A stretch of DNA of 64,000 nucleotides from Trichothermofontia sp964536415 (GCA_964536415.1 CAZHXN010000009.1:1-64000), one strand, 5' to 3'. Numbered from the stretch's first letter, positions 53,143 through 62,074 are shown. Made by a program: numbers and translations. Notes: generated from the sequence alone by a model not told the origin.

Positions 53143-53292
53143 ATGGCACTCGAAACCGCAGGCAGTGTGGCGATCGAGGTTGAGCAACTTCGGTTTTGTT
53201 TGGCTAGGGCCGGAATCCCCGTGCCCTATGGGCCGAGGAGGATGTCAAAAGTTGCCTACCCGACGACAACACCACACCTTAGACCTCAGTAG
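53143..53292 (+). CDS. Small ORF, possible remnant of an ABC-type ATPase N-terminus
   Basis: ATG 53143 is preceded by GGAGGAG at good spacing and opens 49 codons: MALETAGSVAIEVEQLRFCL and on to TAG at 53290. The early part resembles the start of an ABC ATPase (AIEVEQLRF). In the next frame the sequence reads WLGPESPCPMG, as if a single-base change shifted frame. No Walker A follows before the next gene. It may be a decayed fragment or simply a short peptide. A palindrome AGACCTCCGAGGTCT (53299-53313) follows, a motif common in cyanobacterial intergenic regions. Confidence 0.35.
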   Translation: MALETAGSVAIEVEQLRFCLARAGIPVPYGPRRMSKVAYPTTTPHLRPQ

Positions 53293-53343
53293 TCTTAAAG
53301 ACCTCCGAGGTCTCGTCGAAAAACCTAAACCCCCTTCCCCACT

Positions 53344-54624
53344 ATGTGGATTCCGCACCTCTCTGATGAAGCTCTAGAGCGCTTAACGCAGGATCTCTAT
53401 TCCGAGTCCCAGACCAACCTGGACTACCTGGTGTTGGTCGTGAGTTCCTGTCTGATTGCCTCCTTTGGGCTGCTCAGCAATAGTGCTGCCGTGATTATTG
53501 GGGCCATGATTATTGCCCCCCTGATGTTGCCCATTCGCGCGATCGCCTTTGCGGGCCTAGAGGGCGATCGCACTTTACTGCTCCAGAGCTTCCGGGCGAT
53601 CGTTATTGGCCTCCTCCTGGCCATTGGCTTATCCTGGTTTGTCGGGAAAATTGTCAATGTGCCGGAATTTGGGTCAGAGGTCCTAGCCCGCACGCAACCA
53701 AACCTATTAGACCTGGGCATTGCCCTGGCCGCCGGTGCCATTAGCGGCTTTGCCAAGGTGCGCCCCCATGTCAGTGATGCCCTGGCTGGAACGGCGATCG
53801 CCGTTGCCCTGATGCCACCCCTGTGTGTAGTCGGCCTCACCCTCTCCCAAGGCTTGCTAGACCATAGTTTTGGGGCCTTCCTCCTGTACATGACCAACCT
53901 GTTTGGCATTACCCTCGCCTGTCAGGCAATCTTTATAGCCGCAGGCTGTGCCCAAAGACCCCACCTAGGACGCGATCTCACCTCCTGGATTGCCATCCTG
54001 TTCACCCTGGCCTTGGTCTTACCCCTAGGCTTGCGCACCCTCGCTCTGCTCCAGCAATCCCGCATTCAGGCCAGTATTCGCAGCCTACTCCTGAACCGCA
54101 CCATTACCGTGGGCCAGCAGACCCAACTGAACCGCACCCGGGTGGAGTGGGATCGCAAAGTCCCCAGGGTTTATCTCTACGTTGCCGCTGATAAATCTCC
54201 CACCCCCCGGCAAGTGGCCTTGGTGGAAGAATTTCTGGCAAAGGAGATGGGCCGCAGCTACGAAGTCATCTTTGTGGTCAGCGAGGTGAAAGAAGTGCGA
54301 TCGGGGGTTTATACACCCCTGCCCAAGTGGCACCAACCCGCCTCGACCAGTCCAGACTTCCTCAGTCCGATCGCACCCGCGTCTCCCCCGTCTCCCCTCT
54401 ACGATTTCTCGCCGTCAATGCCCTCACTGCCTAGCCCCGATCGCCTACCCCCGCTCGAAGCGATCCCCACACCCACGCCCTTCCTGGAAAAACTGGGGCC
54501 TAAGGATACCGATCTCGCCCCAACAAACTCCTCTAACCCAGGTTCCACGCCCACTGCCCCAGCAACAGGTTCACCTCAAATAACACCGACCAACCCCACA
54601 CCCACTGACTCCCGAGCCGAGTAG
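53344..54624 (+). CDS. DUF389 integral membrane protein
   Basis: The 426-residue protein has a DUF389/TIGR00341-type core of six or so membrane helices from about residue 25 to 240: SCLIASFGLLSNSAAVIIGA, MIIAPLMLPIRAIAFAGLEG, then AGAISGFAKVRPHVSDALAG and ALMPPLCVVGLTLSQGL. After it come a soluble segment (YVAADKSPTPRQVALVEEFL) and a long Pro/Ser/Thr-rich disordered tail from about residue 325. The function of this family is unknown. The protein starts at ATG 53344, next to the small ORF. The tail is unusually long relative to bacterial homologues. Confidence 0.88.
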   Translation: MWIPHLSDEALERLTQDLYSESQTNLDYLVLVVSSCLIASFGLLSNSAAVIIGAMIIAPLMLPIRAIAFAGLEGDRTLLLQSFRAIVIGLLLAIGLSWFVGKIVNVPEFGSEVLARTQPNLLDLGIALAAGAISGFAKVRPHVSDALAGTAIAVALMPPLCVVGLTLSQGLLDHSFGAFLLYMTNLFGITLACQAIFIAAGCAQRPHLGRDLTSWIAILFTLALVLPLGLRTLALLQQSRIQASIRSLLLNRTITVGQQTQLNRTRVEWDRKVPRVYLYVAADKSPTPRQVALVEEFLAKEMGRSYEVIFVVSEVKEVRSGVYTPLPKWHQPASTSPDFLSPIAPASPPSPLYDFSPSMPSLPSPDRLPPLEAIPTPTPFLEKLGPKDTDLAPTNSSNPGSTPTAPATGSPQITPTNPTPTDSRAE

Positions 54625-54640
54625 CGGAGGGCCAGCAGGC

Positions 54641-54674
54641 CCCCCAATGACCAGATACCCCCAATGACCAGATA
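54641..54674. repeat. 17-bp perfect tandem duplication
   Basis: CCCCCAATGACCAGATA is repeated at 54641-54657 and 54658-54674, in the short gap between convergent genes (DUF389 and PadR). Confidence 0.97.
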
Positions 54675-54709
54675 CCTCAGATATCGCTGTCCACTTGACA
54701 AGGATCGGC

Positions 54710-55081
54710 TTACGAGGATTGGGCATTCAATTTGCTCATTAGCCCCTGCTGAACATAATCCTCCCACAAGCGAGCTAAGTCCCTTGCTCGCTGCCGTCCG
54801 TCGGGGGCCACCTGGTACATTCGGCGCGGACGCCCCCGCCCCTCTACCTTTTTCCAATACCCCACGATCGTCATCTCATCCTCCAAGAACTTCAGCGCAC
54901 CGTAGAGCACCGTATCCGACAAACGGTAAGCTGGATAGGTGTGTTCCAGTTGTTGAATCAACTCCGTACCGTAGGAGTCCCGTTCCAGTAAAACCGACAA
55001 GATATAGCACACAGCCAGCTCTTTGTTCAGGTAGATCGGTGGTGGGTCTCGAAAAAACTGATAAATGTCTTCAAACTTCAT
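54710..55081 (-). CDS. PadR-family transcriptional regulator
   Basis: The 123-residue protein (ATG 55081) has the PadR winged helix: KELAVCYILSVLLERDSYGT, ELIQQLEHTYPAYRLSDTVL (recognition helix) and YGALKFLEDEMTIVGYWKKV with the wing GRGRPRRMYQVAPDGRQRAR, followed by a short dimerisation helix. It resembles the PadR group that includes the circadian period-extender Pex in cyanobacteria, but I cannot assign it. The in-frame start at 55096 adds five residues. Its targets are not visible; no inverted repeat stands out directly upstream. Confidence 0.85.
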   Translation of the reverse strand: MKFEDIYQFFRDPPPIYLNKELAVCYILSVLLERDSYGTELIQQLEHTYPAYRLSDTVLYGALKFLEDEMTIVGYWKKVEGRGRPRRMYQVAPDGRQRARDLARLWEDYVQQGLMSKLNAQSS

Positions 55082-55669
55082 GGTAAGCCGGTCCATGCGT
55101 TCAGACTAAGCGAGCAAAAAAATCAGGCGATCGCGCCCATCAGCAGCGATCTGCTTTTCTGTTAGCAAGTGCAATTCACGAAACGTTCGCGCAGCGTCTC
55201 CGAAGAAAAATCCCCCCGAAAACCGCAGACATTGCCCCTTGGCAGAAGCATCCCCCTGTAATGAAGCAGTCAACGTTGCTTACTGTAGAGCAGCTAAAGG
55301 CAAAATTCTGTTGCCTTGACAACCTAAGGGACCACAATTCCCCGGAAGCATCCCAGTTGGGTCAGGCAACCCTCATCCCCCAAATCCTTCTCCCAACAGG
55401 GGGACGATCCCAACCCGCAGCCGCGATCGCCCAGCATCTCCACAGGAAAATTGCGCCGCGCGCTCAACCCGTGCGCTCACTCCAGCAAATCATGAAGGGG
55501 CACTGCCGAACTGACTGGCGTGCCCCCTCGATTAAAACCCACAGGCGCTAGCAATCCTCCAGACTGCTGAGGACAGGGGGGCTTTCCCTTCACACAGGTA
55601 TCCCTCTCGCCCCCCCGCCCCCATCGGCATGATTGCGACGAGGTAACAACTGCGGCAATAGATCAACCG
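55082..55669. other. Intergenic region, 588 bp, no gene seen
   Basis: A possible 97-residue frame at 55261-55551 has no family-like sequence and is probably spurious. A partial copy of the dispersed repeat (CCCTCATCCCCCAAATCCTT, about 55370-55410) is present. The rest is unremarkable, with a GC-rich run near 55605-55625. Confidence 0.5.
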
Positions 55670-56017
55670 TTACATCGGAATATTCAACCCACTGGTCAAC
55701 TCTTCCATTTGTCGGCGCATCTCAGCAGTTGACTTGTTATAGGCATCCTTCATTGCCGTTGTCACCAGGTCCGAGAGCACCTCTGCCCCCTCGCCTAAGA
55801 CATCAGGGGAAATTTCCACGCGGATCGGCTCCTGGTTACCCGTCATCACCACCTTCACCAGGCCACCACCTGCTTCCCCTTCAATTTCCATCTGCTCCAG
55901 ATCTTCCTGAAGTTTCTTCGCCCCTTCCTGAACCTGCTGGGCCTTCTTAAAGGCTTCCGCGAGTTCCTTCATTTTGCCTAGGCCGAAGCCAAACCCTTGC
56001 CCTTGTCCTTTGGTCAT
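55670..56017 (-). CDS. ebfC: YbaB/EbfC nucleoid-associated protein
   Basis: The 115-residue protein starts with a Gly-rich leader (MTKGQGQGFGFGLGKMKELA), then the family's helix-strand-helix fold: EAFKKAQQVQEGAKKLQEDL, GLVKVVMTGNQEPIRVEISP and EGAEVLSDLVTTAMKDAYNK. YbaB/EbfC dimers bind DNA broadly and affect nucleoid structure and gene expression. It is 62 bp downstream of murB on the same strand, so co-transcription with the mur genes is likely. Confidence 0.92.
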   Translation of the reverse strand: MTKGQGQGFGFGLGKMKELAEAFKKAQQVQEGAKKLQEDLEQMEIEGEAGGGLVKVVMTGNQEPIRVEISPDVLGEGAEVLSDLVTTAMKDAYNKSTAEMRRQMEELTSGLNIPM

Positions 56018-56079
56018 AACCTTGCCATTTGTACTGCATTGAACACTTTAGCATCCAAACTCACCCTGACAGGGTGGGC

Positions 56080-57108
56080 CTAAGCCAGTTGAAAATCTCC
56101 TAAGATCTTAACCTCTGGTTTGAGGGATAGGGACCAATGTTCCGCCACCCGCTCTTGAATATGGGTAATTAACCGGAAGATGTCACTGGCTGTCGCATTC
56201 CCCCGGTTGAGAATAAAGTTGGCATGACGGTGGGCTACTTCAGCCCCGCCAATTTGGTGGCCCTTTAACCCCGATTGTTCAATAAGCCAGCCCGCTTTAT
56301 AGGGATGGGGATTCCGAAACACACTACCACAGCTGGGGAGATGATAGGGTTGGCTATTCTTGCGTTGCTCCAGGTTTTGGCTTGTAATGGCCATTAATTT
56401 CTGGGGATCAGCTCCCGGTTGCAGTTGGAGAGTGGCCTGAACAACCAGTTGCGGCGTTGTCTGGAGGCGTGAACTGCGATAGCTGTACTCTAAGTCAGCA
56501 GGGGTCAGCTCGCTGAGGCTCTCGCCCCGATTCAGGACTTGGACACGGATCAACCGATCGGCGGCACAGGTATCATGGGCACCGGCATTCATCACGACCG
56601 CCCCACCAACGGTACCAGGAATCCCTACGGCCCACTCCAATCCTTGCCAGCCCCGTTCCGCCGCCCGCCAAGCTAACCGGGCGATCGGTTCACCCGCTCC
56701 GACCGTTACCTGCCCCGTTTCTTCATCAAAGTGCATATGTCGCAGGTGGCGGGTGCAAATGACTAGGCCGGGTAGGCCCGCATCGCTAACCAGTAAATTA
56801 GACCCCGCCCCCAACAAGGTAACCGCAAGGCCCTCGCGATCAGCCCAGGCCAAACTGGCTGCTAAATCGGCGATCCGTTGGGGAGCCGTGTACCATTCCG
56901 CTGGCCCCCCTACCCGGAAGGAGGTGAGGCTGGCGAGACGTACATTGGGTTTAATCACACAATCACTCCCTGGCAACTTCAGGGAAGTTCTTTCCGGCTT
57001 TAGCACGACTAAGGGTCCCGTCAGTCGATCGTGCAAGGAAGATTTCGACTTCTCGGCAAGGGACCGGGTTGAGGATTGCAAGCTAGGAGGGTCGTAGGAG
57101 AGAGTCAT
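56080..57108 (-). CDS. murB: UDP-N-acetylenolpyruvoylglucosamine reductase
   Basis: MurB reduces UDP-GlcNAc-enolpyruvate to UDP-MurNAc for peptidoglycan. The 342-residue protein has an N-terminal extension of about 50 residues, then FAD-binding features TSFRVGGPAEWYTAPQRIAD and VTLLGAGSNLLVSDAGLPGL, plus AWRAAERGWQGLEWAVGIPG and TVGGAVVMNAGAH. The catalytic region YSYRSSRLQTTPQLVVQATL and CGSVFRNPHPYKAGWLIEQS with Ser and Glu is present. It starts 47 bp after murC and belongs to the same operon, the usual cyanobacterial order. Confidence 0.96.
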   Translation of the reverse strand: MTLSYDPPSLQSSTRSLAEKSKSSLHDRLTGPLVVLKPERTSLKLPGSDCVIKPNVRLASLTSFRVGGPAEWYTAPQRIADLAASLAWADREGLAVTLLGAGSNLLVSDAGLPGLVICTRHLRHMHFDEETGQVTVGAGEPIARLAWRAAERGWQGLEWAVGIPGTVGGAVVMNAGAHDTCAADRLIRVQVLNRGESLSELTPADLEYSYRSSRLQTTPQLVVQATLQLQPGADPQKLMAITSQNLEQRKNSQPYHLPSCGSVFRNPHPYKAGWLIEQSGLKGHQIGGAEVAHRHANFILNRGNATASDIFRLITHIQERVAEHWSLSLKPEVKILGDFQLA

Positions 57109-57155
57109 GTCGCGTTCGGAAGGTTAAGGATGAGCAAGGGACTAGAGCCAGCAAG

Positions 57156-58697
57156 CTAGACCAGCAGGGCAGGATCGCGGTGTCGGGCAGGCGGAGGAGC
57201 CGCTGCCTGCGATCGATAAAACGCCACCATCTCCGGGATCACCTGGTTTAAGTTACCAGCCCCCAAGAACAACACCAGATCCCCAGCGGTCAAGGTTTGG
57301 CTGAGATAGGTTGTGACCGCTGGCAACGAAGGCTGATACACAACCTGCGGATGATGTGCCTGAACCAGTTGTGCAACCTGCTGTCCGGTAATTGCGCTCG
57401 AATTGACTTCACCCGCGCTGTAGATATCGGTAATAACCACCCGATCCGCATCGCCAAAGGCTTGGGCAAACTCCGTGAGGAAGGTTTGGGTGCGACTATA
57501 GCGATGAGGTTGGAAGACCGCGACGATCCGCTGGATCACTTCAGTCGCTGCTTCGTCAGGGGGGGATGCCCCATCAGCCGCCAAGGCACTGATCGGATTG
57601 CCAATCTGTAGGCGGGCAGCCGCCAAGGTTGCCCGTAGTTCGCTGGGATGGTGGGCGTAGTCATCAATGAAGGCAATCCCCGCCGCTGTCCCTCGGTGCT
57701 CAAAGCGGCGACGTGCGCCCGTAAACTCACCCAGAATTTGGGCGATCGTGGCAAACTCCAGCCCTAAATGAAGCCCTACCGCAACGGCAGCTAGGGCGTT
57801 ACTCAGATTATGGGACCCTAAGAGGCGAAGGGAGAGCATCCCCAAGACCTGCCCCCGTTCCCAGATACGGGCTTGGGTACCACTGGCCAGATAGTGAACC
57901 GCATCAGCAGTGTAGGTTGCACCGAGAGACGGGTCCAAGCTGTAGCTAATCGCGGGGGGACATTGGTGGCGAACGGTCGGGCAGTCAATACAGCCAATGA
58001 CCATGCCACAGCGCTCGGCGAAGGTTTGGAACGTGGCAACCACCTGCGCTAAGGATTGGTAATGGTCTGGATGATCCAGTTCAATATTGGTGATGATCCC
58101 GATCGCGGGGGCAAAGCGGGTCAACGAGCCATCGGACTCATCGGCTTCGGCCACCAAATAGGGTCCCTCACCCACACAGGCGTTGCCGCCCCAGGCATTC
58201 ACCTCTCCCCCCACAATCACTGTTGGGTCGAGGTTAGCTCGCCAGAGGAGATAACCAATCAAGCTACTGGTGGTGGTTTTGCCGTGGGTCCCTGCAACCG
58301 CAATGCTCTGGTAGTCCTGCATCAAGGCGGCCAACAACTCCGAACGGTGGAAGATGGGACAGCCTAAGGCCACCGCTGCCTGGTACTCAGCATTGGCAGC
58401 GGCGATCGCCGTGGAGCAGATAACCTGGGGCAAACGGGCCAAGGGCTGATCGCGATCAACGTCCGTTGGGTTGCTCGCCCCACAACGAGCCAGTTGTTCC
58501 AGATAGGTGGCATCTTGTTGCCAAACCACCTGAACCCCTAACGCCTGCAAACGTTCCGTAATCGGGTTAAGCCGAATATCCGAACCAGAAACCGGGAGCT
58601 TACGTTTTGCCAAGACGTAAGCAAGGGCTGACATGCCGATCCCACCAATACCGATAAAGTGGAATGGCTTGCCGCTGAAGTCAATCGAATTCAGCAT
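57156..58697 (-). CDS. murC: UDP-N-acetylmuramate-L-alanine ligase
   Basis: MurC adds L-alanine to UDP-MurNAc. The 513-residue protein has the UDP-binding start HFIGIGGIGMSALAYVLAKR, the ATP loop VAGTHGKTTTSSLIGYLLWR, EADESDGSLTRFAPAIGIIT, the central NIELDHPDHYQSL and the C-terminal HRYSRTQTFLTEFAQAFGDA and LGAGNLNQVIPEMV. Length is slightly above the usual 460-490 due to two short inserts (for example near residue 75, ARCGASNPTDVDRDQPLARL). It is the first gene of the murC-murB-ebfC unit and points away from gap2. Confidence 0.96.
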   Translation of the reverse strand: MLNSIDFSGKPFHFIGIGGIGMSALAYVLAKRKLPVSGSDIRLNPITERLQALGVQVVWQQDATYLEQLARCGASNPTDVDRDQPLARLPQVICSTAIAAANAEYQAAVALGCPIFHRSELLAALMQDYQSIAVAGTHGKTTTSSLIGYLLWRANLDPTVIVGGEVNAWGGNACVGEGPYLVAEADESDGSLTRFAPAIGIITNIELDHPDHYQSLAQVVATFQTFAERCGMVIGCIDCPTVRHQCPPAISYSLDPSLGATYTADAVHYLASGTQARIWERGQVLGMLSLRLLGSHNLSNALAAVAVGLHLGLEFATIAQILGEFTGARRRFEHRGTAAGIAFIDDYAHHPSELRATLAAARLQIGNPISALAADGASPPDEAATEVIQRIVAVFQPHRYSRTQTFLTEFAQAFGDADRVVITDIYSAGEVNSSAITGQQVAQLVQAHHPQVVYQPSLPAVTTYLSQTLTAGDLVLFLGAGNLNQVIPEMVAFYRSQAAAPPPARHRDPALLV

Positions 58698-59484
58698 CCT
58701 CGCTCCTTACACACCACACCAATAACACGCGATATCATACAGGAAATTTTTTTAACATGTGAACCTGTTTCGTTTTCGGAGGGATGCCCTCCATCGCGAA
58801 GCCCGTTCAAACGTTAGCTGATCGCCAGTACGATCGCGAGTGAACTGCCCTGAAGTGTATCCTAGTCTTCAGAGATTTCCACACCCCTGCGGCCACTTAA
58901 CACTGATTTCATCCGCAACTGCTTGTCTCTGCACCTCTCCTGAGGCGCGATCCGGAGGTTTTCGGGGTGGATAGCTCCCCCTAGGCCGGAGGCAACGCTG
59001 GGGGCGCAACATCAGGGCCACTCAAGGACCACTCACCGAATCGGGCAAACCGAATCGGGCAAGTTGATAGTGCAACGACGGCGTATGCTGTGGGGATGAG
59101 GGATGGACGATTTTAACCCCCTACCCCCCCATCACTGCTACTCCTATCTTGACTCAAATTTTTGATGCCGGTTGGGCCAGTTGAGGAAAGCGGTCTACCC
59201 GCGCCCCCATAGAGTGGCTAGGTATTAAGTAGCTAGGTGACGCTCGATCACCCCCTGGACAACGGTTAGGCATGAGCAGCCCTCCCCCTGCCAGCCCTAG
59301 GGTCCGCTGGTTATGGGGGGCAACAGAGTTTCCTCGCTCGAATCCCAAATCCGATCGCTGATCCCCTAGCGGTACGATTGCCAAGATCGGGAATTTTCTC
59401 TCAGAACCCCGCACCCCTTTGCGGTATGATCGGGGTCATTACCAGGCTTAATCAAACTGATTGAATTTTAGAGGGTAAGACGCA
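58698..59484. other. Divergent 787-bp intergenic region between murC and gap2
   Basis: It contains the promoters of both operons. A perfect 14-bp tandem duplication (ACCGAATCGGGCAA, 59035-59062) lies near the middle, and CCACTCA occurs twice just before it. Possible -10 boxes (TATGAT near 59430) precede the gap2 start. No protein gene or known RNA is recognised. Confidence 0.6.
59035..59062. repeat. 14-bp perfect tandem duplication
   Basis: ACCGAATCGGGCAA is repeated at 59035-59048 and 59049-59062 between murC and gap2. Confidence 0.97.
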
Positions 59485-60501
59485 GTGGTTAGAGTCGCTA
59501 TCAATGGGTTCGGACGCATCGGGCGTAACTTCTTGCGGTGCTGGTTGGGCCGCGAAAACTCCAATTTAGAGGTGGCTGCAATCAACGACACTTCTGACCC
59601 TAGAACGAATGCTCACCTGTTGAAGTATGACTCGATGCTGGGGACCCTTGAAGGGGTTGATATTGCTGCTGATGACAATTCCATCACCGTCAATGGCAAG
59701 ACGATCAAGTGCGTTTCCGATCGCAACCCGGAGAACTTGCCGTGGCGAGATTGGAACATCGATCTGATTATCGAAGCAACGGGGGTCTTCGTCAGCAAAG
59801 AAGGGGCCTCGAAGCATATTAACGCTGGAGCGAAGAAGGTGTTGATTACGGCTCCCGGTAAGGGGGCTGATGTGGGGACCTTTGTGATGGGGGTTAACCA
59901 CACTGATTATGAGCACGATCGCTACGATGTGATCAGCAATGCCAGTTGTACGACCAACTGCTTGGCTCCCGTCGTTAAAGTGCTGCATGAGCAATTTGGC
60001 ATCATCAAGGGCATGATGACCACTACCCACAGCTACACGGGCGACCAACGTCTGCTGGATGCCAGCCACCGTGATGTGCGACGGGCACGGGCGGCAGCGC
60101 TGAACATTGTTCCTACCACGACAGGGGCGGCCAAGGCCGTTGCCTTGGTGCTGCCGGAGCTGAGCGGCAAGCTCAACGGGATCGCCCTACGGGTGCCTAC
60201 CCCCAATGTGTCGGTAGTAGACTTTGTGGCCCAGGTGGAAAAGCCCACCTTTGCAGAACAGGTGAACGAAGTGCTGCAAGCGGCAGCCGAGGGTCCTCTC
60301 AAGGGTATTCTGGAGTATTGTGATTTGCCTTTGGTGTCGATCGACTATCGCGGCCATGATGCCTCGTCGATCGTCGATGCTAGCCTGACGATGGTAATGA
60401 GCGGCGATATGGTTAAGGTTGTCGCCTGGTATGATAACGAGTGGGGTTATAGCCAGCGGGTTGTCGATTTGGCTGAACTCGTAGCTTCCAAGTGGCGCTA
60501 G
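59485..60501 (+). CDS. gap2: Glyceraldehyde-3-phosphate dehydrogenase, photosynthetic type (Gap2)
   Basis: This enzyme reduces 1,3-bisphosphoglycerate in the Calvin cycle and can use NADPH and NADH. The 338-residue protein starts at GTG 59485 (MVRVAINGFGRIGRNFLRCW). The active-site Cys is in SNASCTTNCLAPV (Cys155), with the phosphate-binding HSYTGDQRLLDASHRDVRRA and CGHDASS-like RGHDASSIVDASLTMV near the end. The SHRDVRRARAAALNIVPT segment and the INDTSDPRTNAHLLKYDSML loop (where Asp of strictly glycolytic enzymes is replaced) fit the Gap2/GapB group. It is monocistronic with a strong terminator. Confidence 0.96.
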   Translation: MVRVAINGFGRIGRNFLRCWLGRENSNLEVAAINDTSDPRTNAHLLKYDSMLGTLEGVDIAADDNSITVNGKTIKCVSDRNPENLPWRDWNIDLIIEATGVFVSKEGASKHINAGAKKVLITAPGKGADVGTFVMGVNHTDYEHDRYDVISNASCTTNCLAPVVKVLHEQFGIIKGMMTTTHSYTGDQRLLDASHRDVRRARAAALNIVPTTTGAAKAVALVLPELSGKLNGIALRVPTPNVSVVDFVAQVEKPTFAEQVNEVLQAAAEGPLKGILEYCDLPLVSIDYRGHDASSIVDASLTMVMSGDMVKVVAWYDNEWGYSQRVVDLAELVASKWR

Positions 60502-60634
60502 TGCCCTGTCCCACTTAAGTCCGTCCAATCTTAAATTGCAGGAGTAAGTATGTTGGGTCTTGCAGGCTCGACACTAAACCTGCAACCCGTGCTTTTAAGC
60601 ATGAATAAGCTAGGTGGGTGCCATTCAATCAAAA

Positions 60635-60687
60635 GCCCTCACCCCCAGCCCCTCTCCCACCCTGGGAGAGGGGCTGGGGGTGAGGGC
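60635..60687 (+). terminator. Strong palindromic terminator / repeat after gap2
   Basis: A perfect 25-bp stem with a 3-base loop (60635-60659 and 60663-60687), built of CCCTCACCCCCAGCC and CCTCTCCCA-type modules, lies about 135 bp after the stop. It shares modules with the dispersed repeats in this window. No T-run follows, but the stem is exceptionally stable. The rest of the 408-bp gap up to the tRNA holds a 14-bp duplication (60795-60820) and no gene. Confidence 0.7.
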
Positions 60688-60794
60688 AGTTCGCCTGCGG
60701 AGACCCGGCGCGTTCAAGGCGCGATCGCTAGATCGATAGCAATTCAGTTGAACACGTTAATGAGCGCGGTCTACTTAACCTGCCCAGGTCATCG

Positions 60795-60820
60795 ATAATT
60801 GTCAAGCAATAATTGTCAAG
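60795..60820. repeat. 12-bp direct duplication
   Basis: ATAATTGTCAAG occurs at 60795-60806 and 60809-60820 with a 14-bp period, between gap2 and tRNA-Leu. Confidence 0.9.
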
Positions 60821-60909
60821 GCAATAGCCGGTGAAAAATTTTTCCGGAAGGTATTGACGTTCTTACCGTCTTCAGCCAGAATGGGGAATTACGGTACAAC
60901 ACCGTCTAT

Positions 60910-60994
60910 GCGGAACTGGCGGAATTGGTAGACGCGCTAGATTCAGGTTCTAGTGTCTGATAAGGACTTCCGGGTTCAAGTCCCGGGTTCCGCA
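60910..60994 (+). tRNA. tRNA-Leu (anticodon CAG)
   Basis: The acceptor stem GCGGAAC pairs with GTTCCGC. The D arm is GGCGGAATTGGTAGACGC and the anticodon arm CTAGA-TTCAGGT-TCTAG has CAG at 34-36. A long variable arm (TGTCTGATAAGGACTTC) marks a class II tRNA. The T arm is CGGGTTCAAGTCCCG. No intron and no encoded CCA are seen. Confidence 0.95.
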
Positions 60995-61014
60995 TTTAAG
61001 CCAGAGAGACCTTC

Positions 61015-61812
61015 ATGTTAACCAGCCTGCAAAATCCGCTGGTCAAGCAACTACGCAAACTTCAGCACGCTAAAGAACGGCACCGCCAGCAACAGTTCTT
61101 GCTTGAGGGAACGCATCTACTGCAAGAAGCGCTGGCCGTGGGCTATCCCTTGCAAACCGTGTGCCATACCGATAGCTGGCAGGCCCGCTATCCTGCCCTG
61201 TGGCACCAGGTTACCCAGCAGGCCGTCCGGGTGGAGGTTGTGAGTCCAGAGGTGTTGGCGGCGATCGCGACGACGGTGCATCCGGATGGAGTCATTGCCG
61301 TTGCCCACCAGGGTCAGCGTCCGCTATCGGCCCCCGTTCACCCCCACTTGGGTCTCCTGGTGGATACGCTGCAAGATCCGGGTAACCTGGGCACCTTAAT
61401 TCGCGCGGGGGTGGCTGCTGGGGCCGAGGGACTCTGGCTCAGCCCGGATAGCGTTGATCCCTACCATCCCAAGGTCTTGCGGGCGTCGGCAGGGCAATGG
61501 TTCCGACTCCCGTTAACGGTCGTTACAGATTGGCGATCGGCGATCGGCGACTGGCAAGCCCAAGGGATTCAGGTCGTCGCGACCTGTCCGACCGCGTCGC
61601 TCACGTATTGGCAGGTCGATTGGCACTCCCCGACCCTGATTCTGTTGGGGAATGAGGGGGCCGGTTTGTCTGCGGATCTGCTGGCAATGGCCAATGTGCA
61701 GGTGCGGATTCCCCACTTTGGGCCAGTGGAGTCCTTGAATGTGGCGATCGCTGCGGCCCTGATGCTGTACGAAGTGCAGCGCCAACGTCAGTTATCGGTC
61801 GATGGTGGATGA
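61015..61812 (+). CDS. TrmH/SpoU-family RNA 2'-O-methyltransferase
   Basis: The 265-residue protein has a N-terminal substrate-binding domain (NPLVKQLRKLQHAKERHRQQ, FLLEGTHLLQEALA) and the SPOUT knot: motif 1 DTLQDPGNLGTLIRAGVAAG, motif 2 LILLGNEGAGLSADL and motif 3 VESLNVAIAAALMLYE. It methylates ribose in rRNA or tRNA; the exact site is unknown. It lies 20 bp downstream of tRNA-Leu on the same strand and may be co-transcribed. Confidence 0.92.
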   Translation: MLTSLQNPLVKQLRKLQHAKERHRQQQFLLEGTHLLQEALAVGYPLQTVCHTDSWQARYPALWHQVTQQAVRVEVVSPEVLAAIATTVHPDGVIAVAHQGQRPLSAPVHPHLGLLVDTLQDPGNLGTLIRAGVAAGAEGLWLSPDSVDPYHPKVLRASAGQWFRLPLTVVTDWRSAIGDWQAQGIQVVATCPTASLTYWQVDWHSPTLILLGNEGAGLSADLLAMANVQVRIPHFGPVESLNVAIAAALMLYEVQRQRQLSVDGG

Positions 61813-61822
61813 TGGGTGGGGG

Positions 61823-62074
61823 TTAACCCAGTTGCTGTTGTAGGTGTTGTAGGTATTGATCAATATCGGCGATCGCCTGCTCTAGGTCCATTGGATTGAA
61901 GCCAATACCCGATTCTCGCTCTGGACGCCGGGGCGATCGTTCCGCCGCCGGGTAACGCACAGGGGATACCGGGGCCGGGGAGGGGGGAGCCGTCGTGTCG
62001 GCTCCTAACGCTTGCAGCGACTCCAGGAAAGCCCGATTGGCTTCCCGACGCAGGTCTCGTGATTGTTGATTCAT
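61823..62074 (-). CDS. Small conserved-looking hypothetical protein
   Basis: From ATG 62074 the product has 83 residues: an N-terminal helix (MNQQSRDLRREANRAFLESL), a proline-rich low-complexity middle (APPSPAPVSPVRYPAAERSP), and a C-terminal helix (DLEQAIADIDQYLQHLQQQL). It has the shape of small cyanobacterial adaptor-type proteins, but I do not recognise it. An in-frame start at 62137 adds 21 residues and overlaps no gene. It is convergent with the methyltransferase gene (10-bp gap). Confidence 0.55.
   Translation of the reverse strand: MNQQSRDLRREANRAFLESLQALGADTTAPPSPAPVSPVRYPAAERSPRRPERESGIGFNPMDLEQAIADIDQYLQHLQQQLG

Noticed and set aside
55261..55551. Possible 97-residue gene upstream of ebfC
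   Set aside because: It is built partly of dispersed-repeat sequence, has no family-like segments and ends in low-complexity basic residues; no ribosome-binding site or conservation is visible.
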